Of a stretch of 51,525 bases of DNA, positions 34,960-43,702 are shown one piece after another. Position 1 is the first letter of the stretch, and every line of letters begins with the position of its first letter. Source of the stretch: Candidatus Omnitrophota bacterium (GTDB lineage Bacteria > Omnitrophota > Gorgyraeia > Zapsychrales > Fredricksoniimonadaceae); assembly GCA_015228785.1 (NCBI GenBank), contig JADGCU010000006.1, positions 1-51,525 of the forward strand, given 5' to 3'. The notes under the pieces are model-generated. The model worked only from the letters and a program-made list of their open reading frames with translations. It was not told where the DNA came from and made no database searches. Position numbers and translations under genes: made by a program.

Positions 34960-37900
34960 TTACCCAGCCGTGTCGAGCGGCTCTCCTGATATAACCCCTA
35001 AAAACTGCGGAAGATCCTCAAGCGGCTGAATACTAAAAATGACAGGAACAAATCCAGATGCTTGTCTAAACCGCTCTAACTTCACGGGATCGATATTAAA
35101 CTGGATCGCGTTCCCCGTCCCTGTGGTCTTAACATCCATGCGCTGAGCCCTAAGATCAATACCACCTGTCTTATCCCCGGCCTTCATCGCCGACTCAGCA
35201 GCGATCTTGCTAAGCAAGATACGAGCATATTCAATAGCCTTGCCTTGATCAATAAAATTCGGACTCGTCACAATTGAAACAACTTTAGCCTTTCGAGCCA
35301 GAGACGCAAAATGATCGAGTGCCCTCTCGACCGCTTGCGAAGGAAGCCCGTTCAAAACGTCAATATCGATATCAACTATATCAAAACTTTTGCCGGACAC
35401 GTCCTGCGCAGAACCAGGTTCGATCTTGTAACGCAACTCTGTTCCAGGTGCCATGCCGACAGCCTGCATGGTATCCATGTTATAAAGCCAGCGCCAAACC
35501 GCAATAAGCCCCTTCTCTACAAACGGGGTAATAAACCCCTGAATACCCAGAATATTCAACCCGTAAGCATCTGCTTCTGATAACTTGTCCGATCCAGACC
35601 CGAGAAATTGAGGAGTAGAGCGGTAACGCTGCATAATCTCGGCGTCCGCATGCGCATCAATATGGAGCAGGCTATTACCCTTGCGAGAAATCCATCCTTT
35701 CTCAACAGCAAACCACCAGAAAGGAAACGCAAAATTATGATCATCTGCGATAAACACGCGTGGGCCATCAGGAATTTCGATGAGAACTTTCTTCTTTAAA
35801 CCTGTGATTTCTTTAAGGTCCTCACCTTTTAAAGACCGGTAAGAAACAATATTAGACTCGATAACCTGATCTGCCATTTCCGCCGACCATCCCCGCACAA
35901 CAGTCCAATCATCAACACCTGTCACATCGACCGCATCTCCGGCAAGGAGCTTCAGCCCAAAGGGAACGATCTCGGCAACCGCCTTTTCATTACGCTTCGT
36001 CACCTGATTCGACCCTGCTTGACCGTCTCTGTTTCTTGCCAAGAGCCGTTGAACAGCGCTCGCCGTTTCTTTATAGTTGATCACATTGGCCTTTACGAGA
36101 CCAGGAACACCTTTCACCTCCTCATCAGACCCTCCAGGTCCAAAACCATCGCCGAAATAAACAACTTTTGTACCAAACCTTGGAAAAATCTTCTTTCCCA
36201 TAGTCTCGCCTTTATTGATAGCCAAGAACCAGGAGTTGTAATGATAAAGCTCCCCATTTTTATCGCCATCAAACGGCTTAGTATCAATAAAAGGCCCCGA
36301 TGTATCAGGCAAAACAATGCCTCGCCTCTTGGTCTCGTGCCTCAAATACTCAAGGATCTCCGGGATCCTCTGCCCATGTAACAATCTAAACCTAACAGAA
36401 ATCACTCCGTCCGACGTTAATATCTGGGGCTCCATATTTTCCTCGGGAAACTTCTGTGCGATGGATAATAAGACACTCGAAAGCCTCTCCACCGTCGCAT
36501 CACCTGAAAAAGTAACTAAATCTGTCTTCAAATAACCCGTGCTGTCAACGTCATAGGAAGCTCCGCCACCCGCGACATATAGCACAATCTTCTTCCCGCC
36601 TGTCAATCGTGACCTGATCGGCATACCCTTAGCATCTTTGCTGTTTTCCAAATGCTCTCGCAATCTCTCAAAATTCCCATTGGTCAAGATCACGATCTTC
36701 TTTTTGGCATCAAGCGCAGCCAACAATGTTTCCACCATCTCTGAAGACAAGGGTGATTTGTCATCCGCGAGTGTGCCATCATAATCAAAAACCAGCACTT
36801 CCGCATCATCAAGATCTCCCATAGCGATCTTTTTAACAAGTTGTCCGTGATCAAACAGTTGATTCTCAACACTAGCCTTATCTGTCTTCATCGCCAACTC
36901 GCGGTCTGATCCCCACATCGGTGTTACAGCAACGTTCGCTTTCTTCTGAAAAAAGACCTTGCCGCTTTTAAAAGTAAGAATATCAGAAAGAAGAACTCCC
37001 TCTTTGCCAAGAACTTCCGCTATCCCTTGAGGATCATGATCAGGAAACACTCCCTGAAGATACAAAACACCTTCTGGACGCAATCGATCTACCATCGTTC
37101 GAATAAGCTCAGGAGAAAGATCCGGGCCAAAACGCATATAAATAAAATCCAAAGATCCCTCGGGAAGGAACTTTGCTGCATTCAACGCATCAGCACGGTA
37201 GAAATCAATATCAATAGGAAAACGTCCCTGAAGATATTTCATATCTTCAATGCCCTTTTTAAAACGATTGATCCACTTTGCAGCGATATCAACAACATGA
37301 AATCTAATCTCTGGCCCTTTCGCAGATCCTATTCCTCGGCCAAATGCTTTCATCATCACTAAGAATTCTTCCTTCCAAGGATCCCCAGGTGAAAAGAGGC
37401 CAATATCTCTCGGAGAAAAAGATGGCAACGCGCTATGAACAGCCTCGATCATTTCTTTAATATCCGGCTCAGCGGTATCAGGCGTTCCTGCCCACTGATT
37501 GAACTCGCCACTATCTTCACTATCATCAGCGTGCAAAGTATACTTTTCATTCCTCACCACCTCTACCCCTAATGACTTAAGCTCATAATCAAGATAATTG
37601 ATAACCACCTCTCCATTGGCCTTCAATAGAACAAACGACATCCCTTGAGAAGAAAAGACTTTCGTAGGTGCATGAATATAAATATTCTCATCTTTCATCC
37701 CACCCTGTCGTAAATACTCCACCAGATCATTCACATCACCATTCCCAGAACCTGGAACAATCACAATACGATGGTCATCATTCACGTGAGGAAGCATGTC
37801 CTTGGGCTCTCGAGTTGAAGAAAAATGCCCAAATCGAATTCCCACCCCATCTTTATCGTAAACAATAAAAGCTACACCCGTGCTATTTAAAGAAGCTGAA

Positions 37901-39384
37901 TATGTGTCCCCCAACGCATAACCTCCCTGAACAAACCACGCAAGCTTTCCTTCCTCAACCTCTTTCATGGCAGGGAGCCAAGGATGGGGGCTTTCTTGTC
38001 GCACATAAAAACGCTCTGCCTTCTCAGTCCTCCCCGATGAAGGAAGACTCGCCGTCTCCATAACCTCCGACAACTCATAATTTGCTGTCGAGGGCTCTGC
38101 GCTAGAGCGAACAGAAAAAAGAGTCCGCCCTTGAGGCAACATGGCTAGCTCCGATGTCGTTGCGCGCGCCCGGTCAAGCTTCATCCGACATCCCCCTGAG
38201 AAATATTTCCGCGGGATCATCTCCCCCGAAACCGAATCTTGCTCCTCCTTGATCATGTTAAAAGCACCTTTCTTGAAAGCCTCAACATAACGCTTCCAAA
38301 TATCCTCAGGAGAAAGATCGCTCAACGAGCCTTCGGCTCTTCCCAGGCCCACAATCTTCTTTCTGTCGACGTACACCTGAGACAAGGCGCTATCTTTAAT
38401 TTTCCTTTTAAACCAGTCCGCCAGGATCAACGAATGATAGATCTGCCGGAGCGGCGCAAAATTTCGGCCTTCATTGACTTCTCGCTCCAAGATAGGAACC
38501 ACAACTTCACGAAGAACCTGTTTGCCAAGATCTTGAGATGAAGAAGCTCTCGCCGCCTGACACTTGACACTTAAAGAAGGATCAATAACTCCAGAGGAAT
38601 TCAAGCACTCACCGGTCTCAACCCTCGAACGTCCCGCATCTTTCTCCTGGGCCAGATAATCACTCTCCAGCATCACTTTAAGCCGACTTTCAACAACATA
38701 AGCAACCGCCGTTCCATCATGTGCCGCATGTTCTGCGTCCTGTGCTTTTTCATAAACGACCGCCTTCTCCGGAACAATCCACACCTTATTAAACGTATCT
38801 ACCGGAATATCCGTCGTGCCATATTTCTCCCGAGACTTTTGGTACACCTCAGCCCAAAACTTCTTTCCCAGATCATCTTCAGGATAAATAGCTGATGCCG
38901 TAATCTGTTTCAAGAGATAATCCTGCGCTAAAAGTTCCCGCCCCATCTGAGTTTCACCAAACTCACTGGTAATAATCCGATCTTTCTCATACGGAGAAAG
39001 GTTGACCCAAAGATCATCCTCAGGGACAGTCAATGCGGCGAGAAAATATTTTATAAGACGAGTAGATTCCACCTTAAGGTCATCAGACGTAAAACGCAAC
39101 CCGGCTGCCCTCTGACGTCCAACACCTATCTTTTCGAAATCCCCTTTATCTAGAATAAAATCAAACTTAAATGGCTCCTGAGCATTGACCTTAATCCCTG
39201 CCAGAACAGGCGGTTGATAGGCATCTGAGAAGTGAACCATCGTTCCCGGCACAGACAGGCCATTGCCCATCGCTGCTCCCAAATCAGCAGCATGAACTGG
39301 CAGACTTGTAGCTGTAAAAATAACAGCCATAAATCCACACAACGTGCGCCTCAGCGCCAGCCATAAACAACCCATCTTTAACAT
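34960..39384 (-). CDS. Giant exported multidomain protein with methyltransferase-like, HAD and UPF0489 domains
   Basis: A 1474-residue protein. ATG with GGGGAGG eight bases upstream; signal peptide about residues 1-32 (LRRTLCGFMAVIFTATSLP, cut after VHA). Residues about 40-430 are a conserved-looking module of unknown fold (YEKDRIITSEFGETQMGREL, DTFNKVWIVPEKAVVYE, EVNEGRNFAPLRQIYHSLI, IPRKYFSGG). Residues 656-795 look like a SAM-methyltransferase Rossmann domain (FHVVDIAA, FYRADALNAA, LDFIYMRFG, DRLRPEGVLYLQG). Residues 861-1073 are a HAD phosphatase (VFDYDGTLADD, VILTNGN, YFGDGFGPGGSDEE). Residues 1206-1386 resemble UPF0489/arginase-like metal enzymes (DDHNFAFPFWWF, HIDAHADAEI, DIDIDVL). It ends in a DKTGGIDL module also present at 48213-48422. 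Domain activities in the periplasm are unproven. Confidence 0.8.
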   Translation of the reverse strand: MLKMGCLWLALRRTLCGFMAVIFTATSLPVHAADLGAAMGNGLSVPGTMVHFSDAYQPPVLAGIKVNAQEPFKFDFILDKGDFEKIGVGRQRAAGLRFTSDDLKVESTRLIKYFLAALTVPEDDLWVNLSPYEKDRIITSEFGETQMGRELLAQDYLLKQITASAIYPEDDLGKKFWAEVYQKSREKYGTTDIPVDTFNKVWIVPEKAVVYEKAQDAEHAAHDGTAVAYVVESRLKVMLESDYLAQEKDAGRSRVETGECLNSSGVIDPSLSVKCQAARASSSQDLGKQVLREVVVPILEREVNEGRNFAPLRQIYHSLILADWFKRKIKDSALSQVYVDRKKIVGLGRAEGSLSDLSPEDIWKRYVEAFKKGAFNMIKEEQDSVSGEMIPRKYFSGGCRMKLDRARATTSELAMLPQGRTLFSVRSSAEPSTANYELSEVMETASLPSSGRTEKAERFYVRQESPHPWLPAMKEVEEGKLAWFVQGGYALGDTYSASLNSTGVAFIVYDKDGVGIRFGHFSSTREPKDMLPHVNDDHRIVIVPGSGNGDVNDLVEYLRQGGMKDENIYIHAPTKVFSSQGMSFVLLKANGEVVINYLDYELKSLGVEVVRNEKYTLHADDSEDSGEFNQWAGTPDTAEPDIKEMIEAVHSALPSFSPRDIGLFSPGDPWKEEFLVMMKAFGRGIGSAKGPEIRFHVVDIAAKWINRFKKGIEDMKYLQGRFPIDIDFYRADALNAAKFLPEGSLDFIYMRFGPDLSPELIRTMVDRLRPEGVLYLQGVFPDHDPQGIAEVLGKEGVLLSDILTFKSGKVFFQKKANVAVTPMWGSDRELAMKTDKASVENQLFDHGQLVKKIAMGDLDDAEVLVFDYDGTLADDKSPLSSEMVETLLAALDAKKKIVILTNGNFERLREHLENSKDAKGMPIRSRLTGGKKIVLYVAGGGASYDVDSTGYLKTDLVTFSGDATVERLSSVLLSIAQKFPEENMEPQILTSDGVISVRFRLLHGQRIPEILEYLRHETKRRGIVLPDTSGPFIDTKPFDGDKNGELYHYNSWFLAINKGETMGKKIFPRFGTKVVYFGDGFGPGGSDEEVKGVPGLVKANVINYKETASAVQRLLARNRDGQAGSNQVTKRNEKAVAEIVPFGLKLLAGDAVDVTGVDDWTVVRGWSAEMADQVIESNIVSYRSLKGEDLKEITGLKKKVLIEIPDGPRVFIADDHNFAFPFWWFAVEKGWISRKGNSLLHIDAHADAEIMQRYRSTPQFLGSGSDKLSEADAYGLNILGIQGFITPFVEKGLIAVWRWLYNMDTMQAVGMAPGTELRYKIEPGSAQDVSGKSFDIVDIDIDVLNGLPSQAVERALDHFASLARKAKVVSIVTSPNFIDQGKAIEYARILLSKIAAESAMKAGDKTGGIDLRAQRMDVKTTGTGNAIQFNIDPVKLERFRQASGFVPVIFSIQPLEDLPQFLGVISGEPLDTAG

Positions 39385-39553
39385 GAAACACGCCTCCCCA
39401 AGCTAATAGAAGTATTTAATATAAATATAAGTGATACAAGGGGATAAGATAAAAAGGAAGGAAAGGCTTTCTTAATAGATAATATTATACATTGAAATAT
39501 TAATATAAAATGTTGGAATATATACAGTTACGAACTTATCGGATGAAGATGCG

Positions 39554-39910
39554 CTAGATATGCTTTTGTATCTTTTCTAAAAGATCCTTATGCTCGAATG
39601 GCTTTACAATATATTCTTTCACACCTTCGAGCTTAAAGATATCCTCAAGCTGTTCCTTATAGGTAAGAACAATAATAGGAACCTGTGCCAGATCCTTGAG
39701 TTTCTTGACCTCGAGAACAAAGGCATAACCATTCACATTCGGCATCACAATATCAAGAAGCACAAGATCAGGTGACATTTTCTGCATCTTTTGAAGAGCT
39801 TCGGCCCCGTCATGAGCGATGACAATTTCATAACCCTGCTTTTGTAAAAAGACCCCCAGCAATCTGACAAAACCTTTATCATCATCAGCAATCAAAATCT
39901 TTTTGGGCAC
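39554..39910 (-). CDS. Single-domain response regulator (CheY-like) 1
   Basis: A receiver-only protein from GTG 39910 (MPKKILIADDDKGFVRLLG) with GAGGAA six bases upstream; the TTG at 39934 is less likely. Acidic pocket ADDD, phospho-acceptor Asp in LVLLDIVMPNVNGYAF near residue 54, Thr in IIVLTYKE and Lys in EYIVKPFE are all present. No output domain. It is a near neighbour in sequence of regulator 2. No histidine kinase is in the window, so its phosphodonor is elsewhere. Last gene of the regulator group. Confidence 0.88.
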   Translation of the reverse strand: MPKKILIADDDKGFVRLLGVFLQKQGYEIVIAHDGAEALQKMQKMSPDLVLLDIVMPNVNGYAFVLEVKKLKDLAQVPIIVLTYKEQLEDIFKLEGVKEYIVKPFEHKDLLEKIQKHI

Positions 39911-39930
39911 AATAAATTCCTCTGAAATAC

Positions 39931-40287
39931 TCAAATATACTTTTGAATCATCTTAAGAAGGTCTTGGTTCACAAAAGGTTTCACTATGTATTCTTTAACC
40001 CCCTCGACCTTGAAAAGATCCCGCATCTCATCCTTACAAGTCAGAACGATCACGGGTGTTTGCGCGCTTTGCTCCAATTTCTTCATATCAAAAAGAAACG
40101 CATACCCATTGATCTTGGGCATCTCCACATCCAAAAGGATCAAATCCGGCAATTCAAACTCAAGTTTCATAAGGGCCTCTTCGCCATCATGAGCAACAAT
40201 AATCTTATAGCCATGCTCTACAAGAAAAGAGCTTAATATTTTTGTCAACGTCTTATCATCATCAGCAATCAAGATTTTCTTGGACAT
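39931..40287 (-). CDS. Single-domain response regulator (CheY-like) 2
   Basis: A 118-residue receiver-only protein: KKILIADDDKTLTKILSSFL, LILLDVEMPKINGYAFLFD with the phospho-acceptor Asp near residue 54, VIVLTCKDEMRDLF and EYIVKPFVNQDL. The GYAF and EYIVKPF stretches are shared with regulator 1, indicating a recent duplication. ATG with AAAGG upstream. It lies one base after the CheX-like gene's end. Confidence 0.88.
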   Translation of the reverse strand: MSKKILIADDDKTLTKILSSFLVEHGYKIIVAHDGEEALMKLEFELPDLILLDVEMPKINGYAFLFDMKKLEQSAQTPVIVLTCKDEMRDLFKVEGVKEYIVKPFVNQDLLKMIQKYI

Positions 40288-40288
40288 A

Positions 40289-40888
40289 TTAATACCTTTG
40301 CAATGGTTTCATCGTTAACTCTGCGACGATCTTCTTGTCCCCTTTGATAAAAAACTCGATCTCATCCTTGACGTCCTGATCAGAAGAAAAATTGACGCCA
40401 TTAATTGCGGTATTAATAAAACTTTCGAAATGCGACATCTCAAGAAAAATATATCCGTTTGCCGAGAGTTCCTTAACAAAATAGCCGGCAACAAGATTTG
40501 TGATCGTGCCGCACGCATCCATCACAACAAGTTCATCATCTTCATCAATACGACCATATTCCAAAAGCCACATCAGACGCGCAATATAGTCCACGGGAAT
40601 ATAGACAATAAGCGCCCCCAGGGCCTTCCCCTGCTCCATTAACTCCCGATCTAAATGAAATGTCACACTGGAAAAAACGGTTCTGCTGCCAAATTTCTCA
40701 AGCCCATCAACACGCATACGCCGGGCAAACTGAACAATACGCCGCTCCTTGATCGCTGGCTCCGAAGAAAGATAAATATCCCCCTTCACCCTGAGCATCT
40801 TGGAGACAGAAGTCGCCAAGATCATGGACATATCATACAGATTACGATTAGCGCCTGAAAAGGCGAGCACCTTGCTAGAACTGGACAT
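40289..40888 (-). CDS. CheX/CheC-like protein lacking the catalytic Glu
   Basis: A 199-residue protein. The central part (DELVVMDACGTITNLVAGYF near residues 117-136, then SHFESFINTAINGVNF) fits the CheX/CheC/FliY phosphatase repeat, which removes phosphate from CheY using an ExxN motif. Here the Asn is kept, but the Glu position is Thr (GTITN for GEIxN). So it may bind a receiver without hydrolysing it, or be a diverged relative. The N-terminal 60 residues (KVLAFSGANRNLYDMSM) are not recognised. Flanked on both sides by receiver genes; start overlaps the end of regulator 3 by 14 bases. Confidence 0.5.
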   Translation of the reverse strand: MSSSSKVLAFSGANRNLYDMSMILATSVSKMLRVKGDIYLSSEPAIKERRIVQFARRMRVDGLEKFGSRTVFSSVTFHLDRELMEQGKALGALIVYIPVDYIARLMWLLEYGRIDEDDELVVMDACGTITNLVAGYFVKELSANGYIFLEMSHFESFINTAINGVNFSSDQDVKDEIEFFIKGDKKIVAELTMKPLQRY

Positions 40889-41255
40889 AGGGCTTCATCA
40901 CGGCCATGATCTGATCAGGTTTATACGGCTTAATAATATATGCTTTTAAGTTCGGATTCGCCGCATAGGCGGCCTGCTTACTCTCCTCAGCGGCGGAGGC
41001 CGTGATCATGATCATAGGAATATGCGCAGTCTCCGGAACTTTAACCAAGGCTGCCATAAGTTCTACTCCCGACATATTGGGCATCTGATAATCAACAAAC
41101 ATCAGGCTGATCTGCCCCATATGCTCAGCGATAATCCGCATGGCTGCCTCACCATGCTCGGCCTGAAGGATCTCATTCTTAACGCCCAGATTAATCAGCG
41201 TCTTGGACAACAACTTTCTGTCAAGAAGCGAATCATCTACGATCAGAATTTTCAT
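40875..41255 (-). CDS. Single-domain response regulator (CheY-like) 3
   Basis: From ATG 41255 (MKILIVDDSLLDRKLLSKTL), with GAGGAG seven bases upstream; the longer frame to 41336 has no better start. Receiver features are complete: VDDS, SLMFVDYQMPNMSGVELM with the phospho-acceptor near residue 57, MIMITASAAEESKQ and AYIIKPYKPDQIM. It resembles CheY proteins of chemotaxis/pilus type (MPNMSG, TASA). First gene of the four-gene regulator group. Confidence 0.88.
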   Translation of the reverse strand: MKILIVDDSLLDRKLLSKTLINLGVKNEILQAEHGEAAMRIIAEHMGQISLMFVDYQMPNMSGVELMAALVKVPETAHIPMIMITASAAEESKQAAYAANPNLKAYIIKPYKPDQIMAVMKPYVQF

Positions 41256-41345
41256 CAATGTTCTCCTCGAGATTAAAACGAGAATGCTCGTAAAACCCTT
41301 ATCCTCAGCTCCAGGAACCAACGTACAGCCCAGCACATGAAAACA

Positions 41346-41570
41346 TTACTTCTCGTTCTTCTCATTCTCCATGGCATCCCCGGCCAGCGCCCCGCCCGCC
41401 GCGCCTACCGCGCCACCGATGAGCGCCCCTTCTGCCCCATGACCACTCTGATACCCAATAATGCCCCCCAACAACGCACCCACTCCGCCACCTGCCGCAG
41501 CCCCTTTTTGCGTCCCTGTACATCCAATAAGAGCAAAAGACATAAGAACAAAAACCACCATCTTCTTCAT
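41346..41570 (-). CDS. Glycine-zipper outer-membrane lipoprotein
   Basis: A 74-residue protein. The signal (KKMVVFVLMSFALIGC) ends in the lipobox LIGC, so the Cys at residue 17 should be lipidated. The rest is a Gly/Ala zipper (GVGALLGGIIGYQSGHG, then ALIGGAVGAAGGALAG) and a short charged tail, like YMGG/OmpA-like zipper lipoproteins (Rcs/SlyB type). AAGGAG five bases before ATG. A single-gene unit behind an extended -10 promoter at 41658-41666. Confidence 0.85.
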   Translation of the reverse strand: MKKMVVFVLMSFALIGCTGTQKGAAAGGGVGALLGGIIGYQSGHGAEGALIGGAVGAAGGALAGDAMENEKNEK

Positions 41571-41657
41571 ACAGTCTCCTTTGTATTATTATGCCCAAAC
41601 CCCATTAGGCCCGAGTTGCTTTTCAATTAAAGAAAGAAAATTATAGGTGTTATGGGT

Positions 41658-41666
41658 ATTATAACA
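41658..41666 (-). promoter_or_regulatory. Extended -10 promoter of the glycine-zipper gene
   Basis: TGTTATAAT on the minus strand (TATAAT at 41658-41663, TG at 41665-41666) fits an extended -10 element. The -35 region is poor (CTTTTC). The transcript would start near 41651, about 80 nt before the ATG. Confidence 0.4.
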
Positions 41667-41708
41667 ATGCGAATCGCGGGGAAAAGGGTTTTCTTAAGGT
41701 TTTTGGTT

Positions 41709-43079
41709 CTAATGAGTGGAGCGCACGACGATAAAACGCGTCTCTCCAGCCTCAAGCGTGACCTCGCCGATATCCTCAATACCAAGGCTCATGCCCTGAC
41801 TGTCCAGGTTGTCAAATTGGATACGACATGTTCCTGGATCAACAAAAATCCTGGCCACCCTGATTTGTGCAGGCAGCGCCTGCCAACTTCTAAGATCGGC
41901 CTGTTCTGAAAAGACATTATAAAGATTGCTCATGAGCCCAAAGACTTCAGCAGCAAAAGCCCCGCTCTTTTTATCAATGACCTCTTTCTGTTTACGCTCA
42001 ATCAGATACTTCATGGCTGGCCGCAAAACCGCTTTGGCCAAAACCGTGGCCTTACGCGACTCCAGATCCTTCATCGCAAGTTCCTCAATATTCATCCCCA
42101 ATTCCGTATCCGCAGAAACACGCGCTCCCCCCGCCTTATAAGCAATAACGCGTGCTGAATGAATATCATAATAACGCCGCATATATTTCGGAAAAGCAAG
42201 CTTGATAATAAATTGCCGATCAACCGGAATCGGAACAACATCGGCGACCTTAAGCGGCGAGTACCCGGCGAGCTGAAGAACAATGATCTTAGCCTTGTTT
42301 TCGTATCCTTGACTCGCGAAAGAACCTCGGGTCTCTTGCCGTAGAGCGGCCAAATCGTCATCAGAGAACTCCTCGGCAAGTCTTCCAGCCTCTTCTTTCA
42401 AGATCTGCGGCACATATTGCCCCTCGTAATAGGATGCGTAAAGACTTAACGCCTCCTTGTACCACAACAAGGCCTCTGCCTTATCTTCCGGCCTCCCCAT
42501 CGACTGATACAAGAGCCCCATAAACATCCGGGCAAACCCGTTGTCTTCATAACGCCGGCGTTTCATCTTATGGGCAAGATCCGTCACAACCTGATATTTA
42601 GAATTCAGATCCCGCGCCTCAACGAGTGATTCATTAGGATTCTTCAAAGACAGGAAATTCAATGCCTGGAAGATATTGACCAGGACATACTCATGATCAG
42701 CCCCACGATAAGGAAGCATATAATCATTAACAGCCCAGCTCAAAAACTCTTTACTCAGGGATTCGGTATAGAGCTCCTGAAAACGCTGCTTGGCCTTCTC
42801 AAGACTCCGAACACTTTCTTCGTAACGCCCAGCGTAGAATTCCACAAGCCCCCGGTCCAAATAATACAAAAGATAATTACCAGGACCGTAACTGGCCTCT
42901 TCCCGCTCAATCATATCAGCCGCAAGCTGTAATCGATTAGCCACAACAAGACTATTAACCTCAGGCTGCAAACGGGGACTTCCCGTCGTCATTACAGCAC
43001 ACGAAGAACAGACAAAAAGTACAGGGATAAAAAAAAGAAGGGAACGCCGTTGGGCGTTCCCTAAGATATCTCGCATCAT
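41709..43079 (-). CDS. COG3014-like TPR lipoprotein
   Basis: A 456-residue protein from ATG 43079. The signal (SLLFFIPVLFVCSSC) ends in a lipobox-like CSSC. The following region is helical and TPR-like (NYLLYYLDRGLVEFYAGRY, LVNIFQALNFLSLKNPNESL, ARMFMGLLYQSMGRPEDKAE), then a beta-rich C-terminal half (ARIFVDPGTCRIQFDNLDSQG, EVTLEAGETRFIVVRS). This is like the COG3014 family found beside LpoB genes in Bdellovibrio-like and other Gram-negatives. It is an outer-membrane lipoprotein of unknown role. Start lies just after the lpoB stop; a terminator-like hairpin lies in its first codons (see 43028-43061). Confidence 0.75.
   Translation of the reverse strand: MMRDILGNAQRRSLLFFIPVLFVCSSCAVMTTGSPRLQPEVNSLVVANRLQLAADMIEREEASYGPGNYLLYYLDRGLVEFYAGRYEESVRSLEKAKQRFQELYTESLSKEFLSWAVNDYMLPYRGADHEYVLVNIFQALNFLSLKNPNESLVEARDLNSKYQVVTDLAHKMKRRRYEDNGFARMFMGLLYQSMGRPEDKAEALLWYKEALSLYASYYEGQYVPQILKEEAGRLAEEFSDDDLAALRQETRGSFASQGYENKAKIIVLQLAGYSPLKVADVVPIPVDRQFIIKLAFPKYMRRYYDIHSARVIAYKAGGARVSADTELGMNIEELAMKDLESRKATVLAKAVLRPAMKYLIERKQKEVIDKKSGAFAAEVFGLMSNLYNVFSEQADLRSWQALPAQIRVARIFVDPGTCRIQFDNLDSQGMSLGIEDIGEVTLEAGETRFIVVRSTH
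43028..43061 (-). terminator. Terminator-like hairpin inside the lipoprotein signal codons
   Basis: Minus-strand RNA GGGAACGCC (43061-43053) and GGCGUUCCC (43048-43040) make a perfect nine-base stem with a four-base loop, followed by UUCUUUUUUUUA. This is a textbook intrinsic terminator shape, but it lies in codons 7-17 of the COG3014-like gene. Confidence 0.65.
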
Positions 43080-43087
43080 GGCGCGTC

Positions 43088-43684
43088 TCACATCGAATAT
43101 TTCGGATTCTTTACAAGCTTCTTGATCTTCTTCTGGCCAAGCCATACCTTTTCATTCGTCGACAAATTCACCAGCTCCAAATTCACCTGGAACAAAATCG
43201 CATACTGTCCCTTGGTCTCATCCTTCACAGAATTAACCGTTCCCTGCAACATGAAATCAGCACCTGATTCATTGATAAGTTTAGCACGCGTCACCTCGCT
43301 CGAATTAACCTGCTGATCCATCCGCTCTTCACGAATTTCGGTGCGCGCAGACTTATCCGCCACGAACTTGACCTTGCCAGAATTCACAAGTGCCTGCTCT
43401 AAATCCTGAACAAACACATTGGAATCAATGTGCTCATGGCTTCGATTAACAACAGAACCTATGATCACAACAGGATCACGACCATTGTCCTTGTTAAACG
43501 TTCCAATCCACCCTCCCGCCGTACACTCCTTGATCATCTCCTCAGCGGCCATCCGGGCATCCGTATCGTTCCAACGACCAGAAAGGTCTACAACCTCAGC
43601 AGGTTCCTTACGGATCACCTGTGTCGCACACCCCGCAAGTCCCATCACAACAAAAATGCTCAAAAATAAAATGTACATCTTCAT
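43088..43684 (-). CDS. lpoB: LpoB-like penicillin-binding protein activator lipoprotein
   Basis: A 198-residue protein. Signal with lipobox LAGC at residue about 19 (MKMYILFLSIFVVMGLAGC), then DLSGRWNDTDARMAAEEMI near residue 33, the family hallmark, VVIIGSVVNRSHEHIDSNVF, FVADKSAR, and QGTVNSVKDETKGQYAILFQ with LVNLSTNEKVWLGQKKIKK at the end. LpoB reaches through the periplasm to stimulate PBP1b in enterobacteria; homologs in other phyla are less studied. AAAGGG upstream. It is followed by the COG3014-like gene, a pairing seen elsewhere. Confidence 0.88.
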   Translation of the reverse strand: MKMYILFLSIFVVMGLAGCATQVIRKEPAEVVDLSGRWNDTDARMAAEEMIKECTAGGWIGTFNKDNGRDPVVIIGSVVNRSHEHIDSNVFVQDLEQALVNSGKVKFVADKSARTEIREERMDQQVNSSEVTRAKLINESGADFMLQGTVNSVKDETKGQYAILFQVNLELVNLSTNEKVWLGQKKIKKLVKNPKYSM

Positions 43685-43702
43685 AAAATATTCACCCTTT
43701 TA

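Noticed and set aside
39385-39553. Promoter for the 1474-residue protein gene
   Set aside because: A TATAAT and a TTGTAT are present, but not as a well-spaced pair; too weak to call.
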